Of a stretch of DNA of 5,191 bases, positions 4,739 through 5,191 are shown one piece after another. The stretch comes from an uncultured Romboutsia sp. (GTDB taxonomy: Bacteria > Bacillota > Clostridia > Peptostreptococcales > Peptostreptococcaceae). The first letter of the stretch is position 1, and each line of letters begins with the position of its first letter. The stretch lies in NCBI GenBank assembly GCA_937880075.1, contig CALFLM010000048.1, positions 1 to 5,191 of the forward strand, written 5' to 3'. A model generated the notes under the pieces. It ran no database searches and was not told where the DNA came from. It worked only from the letters and a program-made list of their open reading frames with translations. The position numbers and the translations under genes were made by a program.

Positions 4739-4858
4739 ATGCATATAGATGATAGTTTGTTTCCATTTTCAGAAGAAGAAATGGAAGAAATAGAAATGGA
4801 TCTATTTCCGAATTATACTGAAGAAGAAATAGAGGAATTTTATTTTGATTTATATTAG
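4739..4858 (+). CDS. Very acidic 39-aa protein with an internal duplication
   Basis: AAGGAG at 4722-4727 lies 11 nt before the ATG. The 39 residues include 11 Glu and 4 Asp, one His and no Lys or Arg, so net charge is close to -15. Two tandem units align: LFPF-SEEEMEEIEMD (7-21) and LFPNYTEEEIEEFYFD (22-37), each LFP, then S/T-EEE, a hydrophobic residue and EE. No membrane segment is present. The gene lies between the OB-fold-like gene and the pump gene in the same direction. Such charge could suit a DNA mimic, a peptide that competes for an SSB-type or DNA-binding surface, or an adaptor to the pump; all are inference. I know no named family for it. Confidence 0.65.
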   Translation: MHIDDSLFPFSEEEMEEIEMDLFPNYTEEEIEEFYFDLY

Positions 4859-4862
4859 GCTT

Positions 4863-4895
4863 AGAATGGAGTTAACTTTGATTAACTCTATTTTT
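4863..4895 (+). terminator. Terminator-like hairpin (attenuator) before the pump gene
   Basis: GAGTTAA (4869-4875) pairs perfectly with TTAACTC (4882-4888), and weaker A-T/G-T pairing extends the stem to 4863/4894. TATTTTT follows. The stem is AT-rich and only moderately stable, so read-through is likely. There is no room for a new promoter between it and the pump start codon, so pump transcripts must pass through it. Confidence 0.6.
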
Positions 4896-4900
4896 AGTTA

Positions 4901-4906
4901 AGGAGG
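4901..4906 (+). promoter_or_regulatory. Ribosome binding site before the pump gene, with two possible starts
   Basis: AGGAGG is a full Shine-Dalgarno. The pump ATG at 4919 is 12 nt away, longer than usual. A TTG at 4914 is at the ideal 7 nt but in another frame, reading 15 codons (MICRKIYMFFLILLQ) to a TGA at 4959-4961. That stop overlaps an in-frame pump ATG (Met14, 4958) as ATGA. Confidence 0.7.
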
Positions 4907-4918
4907 TTTTGATTTGAT

Positions 4919-5191
4919 ATGCAGAAAAATATATATGTTTTTTCTAATTTTATTACAATGATTAATTTTTTCATACCTAATAAAAAGCAGAAGTTAAATT
5001 ATACATATGTAAATTATATAGGTTTAATTTTCTTTTTTTTAATAGTTATTAGTTTTATTTGTTTATATGGTTTTGTGACTAATATATTTAAAGATTTTGT
5101 CTTATCAATTTCTTTATTTTTTATATTTTTAGGATTAAGTTTTGCTTTATATTTTATTAAAGATAGATTTTATATTACATATAAAAATAAT
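4919..5191 (+). CDS. FtsK/SpoIIIE-type DNA translocase, 5' part (membrane anchor)
   Basis: These 91 codons run open to the window end and continue in phase at base 56, giving the N-terminus of the 427-aa pump. Two transmembrane helices are visible: about residues 33-53 (NYIGLIFFFLIVISFICLYG) and 60-80 (FVLSISLFFIFLGLSFALYF). A Lys-rich stretch (KKQK, 22-25) precedes the first and KDR follows the second, so both ends should face the cytoplasm with the ATPase domain inside. Two N-terminal helices before an FtsK motor is the layout of ConQ/TcpA coupling proteins. ATG 4919 is preferred as the start; Met14 at 4958 would leave both helices intact. Confidence 0.9.
   Translation, partial: MQKNIYVFSNFITMINFFIPNKKQKLNYTYVNYIGLIFFFLIVISFICLYGFVTNIFKDFVLSISLFFIFLGLSFALYFIKDRFYITYKNN
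5137..5191. repeat. Terminal direct repeat, right copy (circular assembly overlap)
   Basis: This is the second copy of the 55-bp repeat at 1-55. It lies inside the pump gene, encoding the end of the second membrane helix. It is best read as a duplicated contig end rather than a biological repeat. Confidence 0.95.

Noticed and set aside
1..5191. Filamentous phage (inovirus) genome
   Set aside because: Rep, a small OB-fold-like protein and an ATPase fit loosely, but no small coat protein with signal and membrane helix is found, and the ATPase is FtsK/TcpA-like rather than clearly Zot-like.
1..5191. CRISPR array, tRNA, rRNA or insertion sequence
   Set aside because: No regularly spaced repeats, no cloverleaf or rRNA-like sequence, and no transposase frame or IS ends were seen.

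Overview
The window reads as one complete small circular plasmid, not a chromosomal fragment. Its first 55 bases (1-55) recur exactly as its last 55 (5137-5191), so the true molecule is about 5,136 bp and the ends are an assembly overlap. Base composition is extremely AT-rich (roughly a quarter G+C by eye), codons end in A/T with AGA and ATA preferred, TGA is used as a stop, and nearly every gene has a strong AGGAG-type ribosome binding site. That suggests a low-GC Firmicute, most likely Clostridium-like. Fusobacteria cannot be excluded. All convincing genes are on the + strand.

Replication module (about 1802-3150): an imperfect palindrome of about 77 bp with a GC-rich loop (1802-1878) runs directly into a sequence closely resembling the pUB110/pC194-family nick region (1874-1897). 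A HUH rolling-circle initiator follows (2009-3103) and ends at a good intrinsic terminator. Control module (3165-3891): tandem 11-bp repeats and an inverted repeat precede a gene for a predicted HTH plus ribbon-helix-helix DNA-binding protein, which is also followed by a terminator.

Second operon (3912 round through the junction to about 1803): a near-consensus promoter sits inside a perfect 10-bp inverted repeat. After a leader of about 105 nt come a winged-helix protein (4056), a small OB-fold-like candidate ssDNA-binding protein (4378), a 39-aa very acidic protein with an internal duplication (4739), a terminator/anti-terminator-like leader, and a membrane-anchored FtsK/SpoIIIE-type ATPase that is cut by the window ends (4919-5191 joined to 56-1066; 427 aa once circularised). 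Behind it are an unknown 111-aa protein with a possible frameshifted extension and a 54-aa Cys-rich zinc-ribbon protein.

Together the content is a rolling-circle Rep, a possible ssDNA-binding protein and a TcpA/ConQ-like membrane DNA pump, with no relaxase and no mating-pair or coat genes. The most interesting hypothesis is a minimal DNA-transfer plasmid in which Rep-generated single strands, or the plasmid itself, are moved by the encoded pump. This is inference; the parts are seen in the sequence and the joint function is not.
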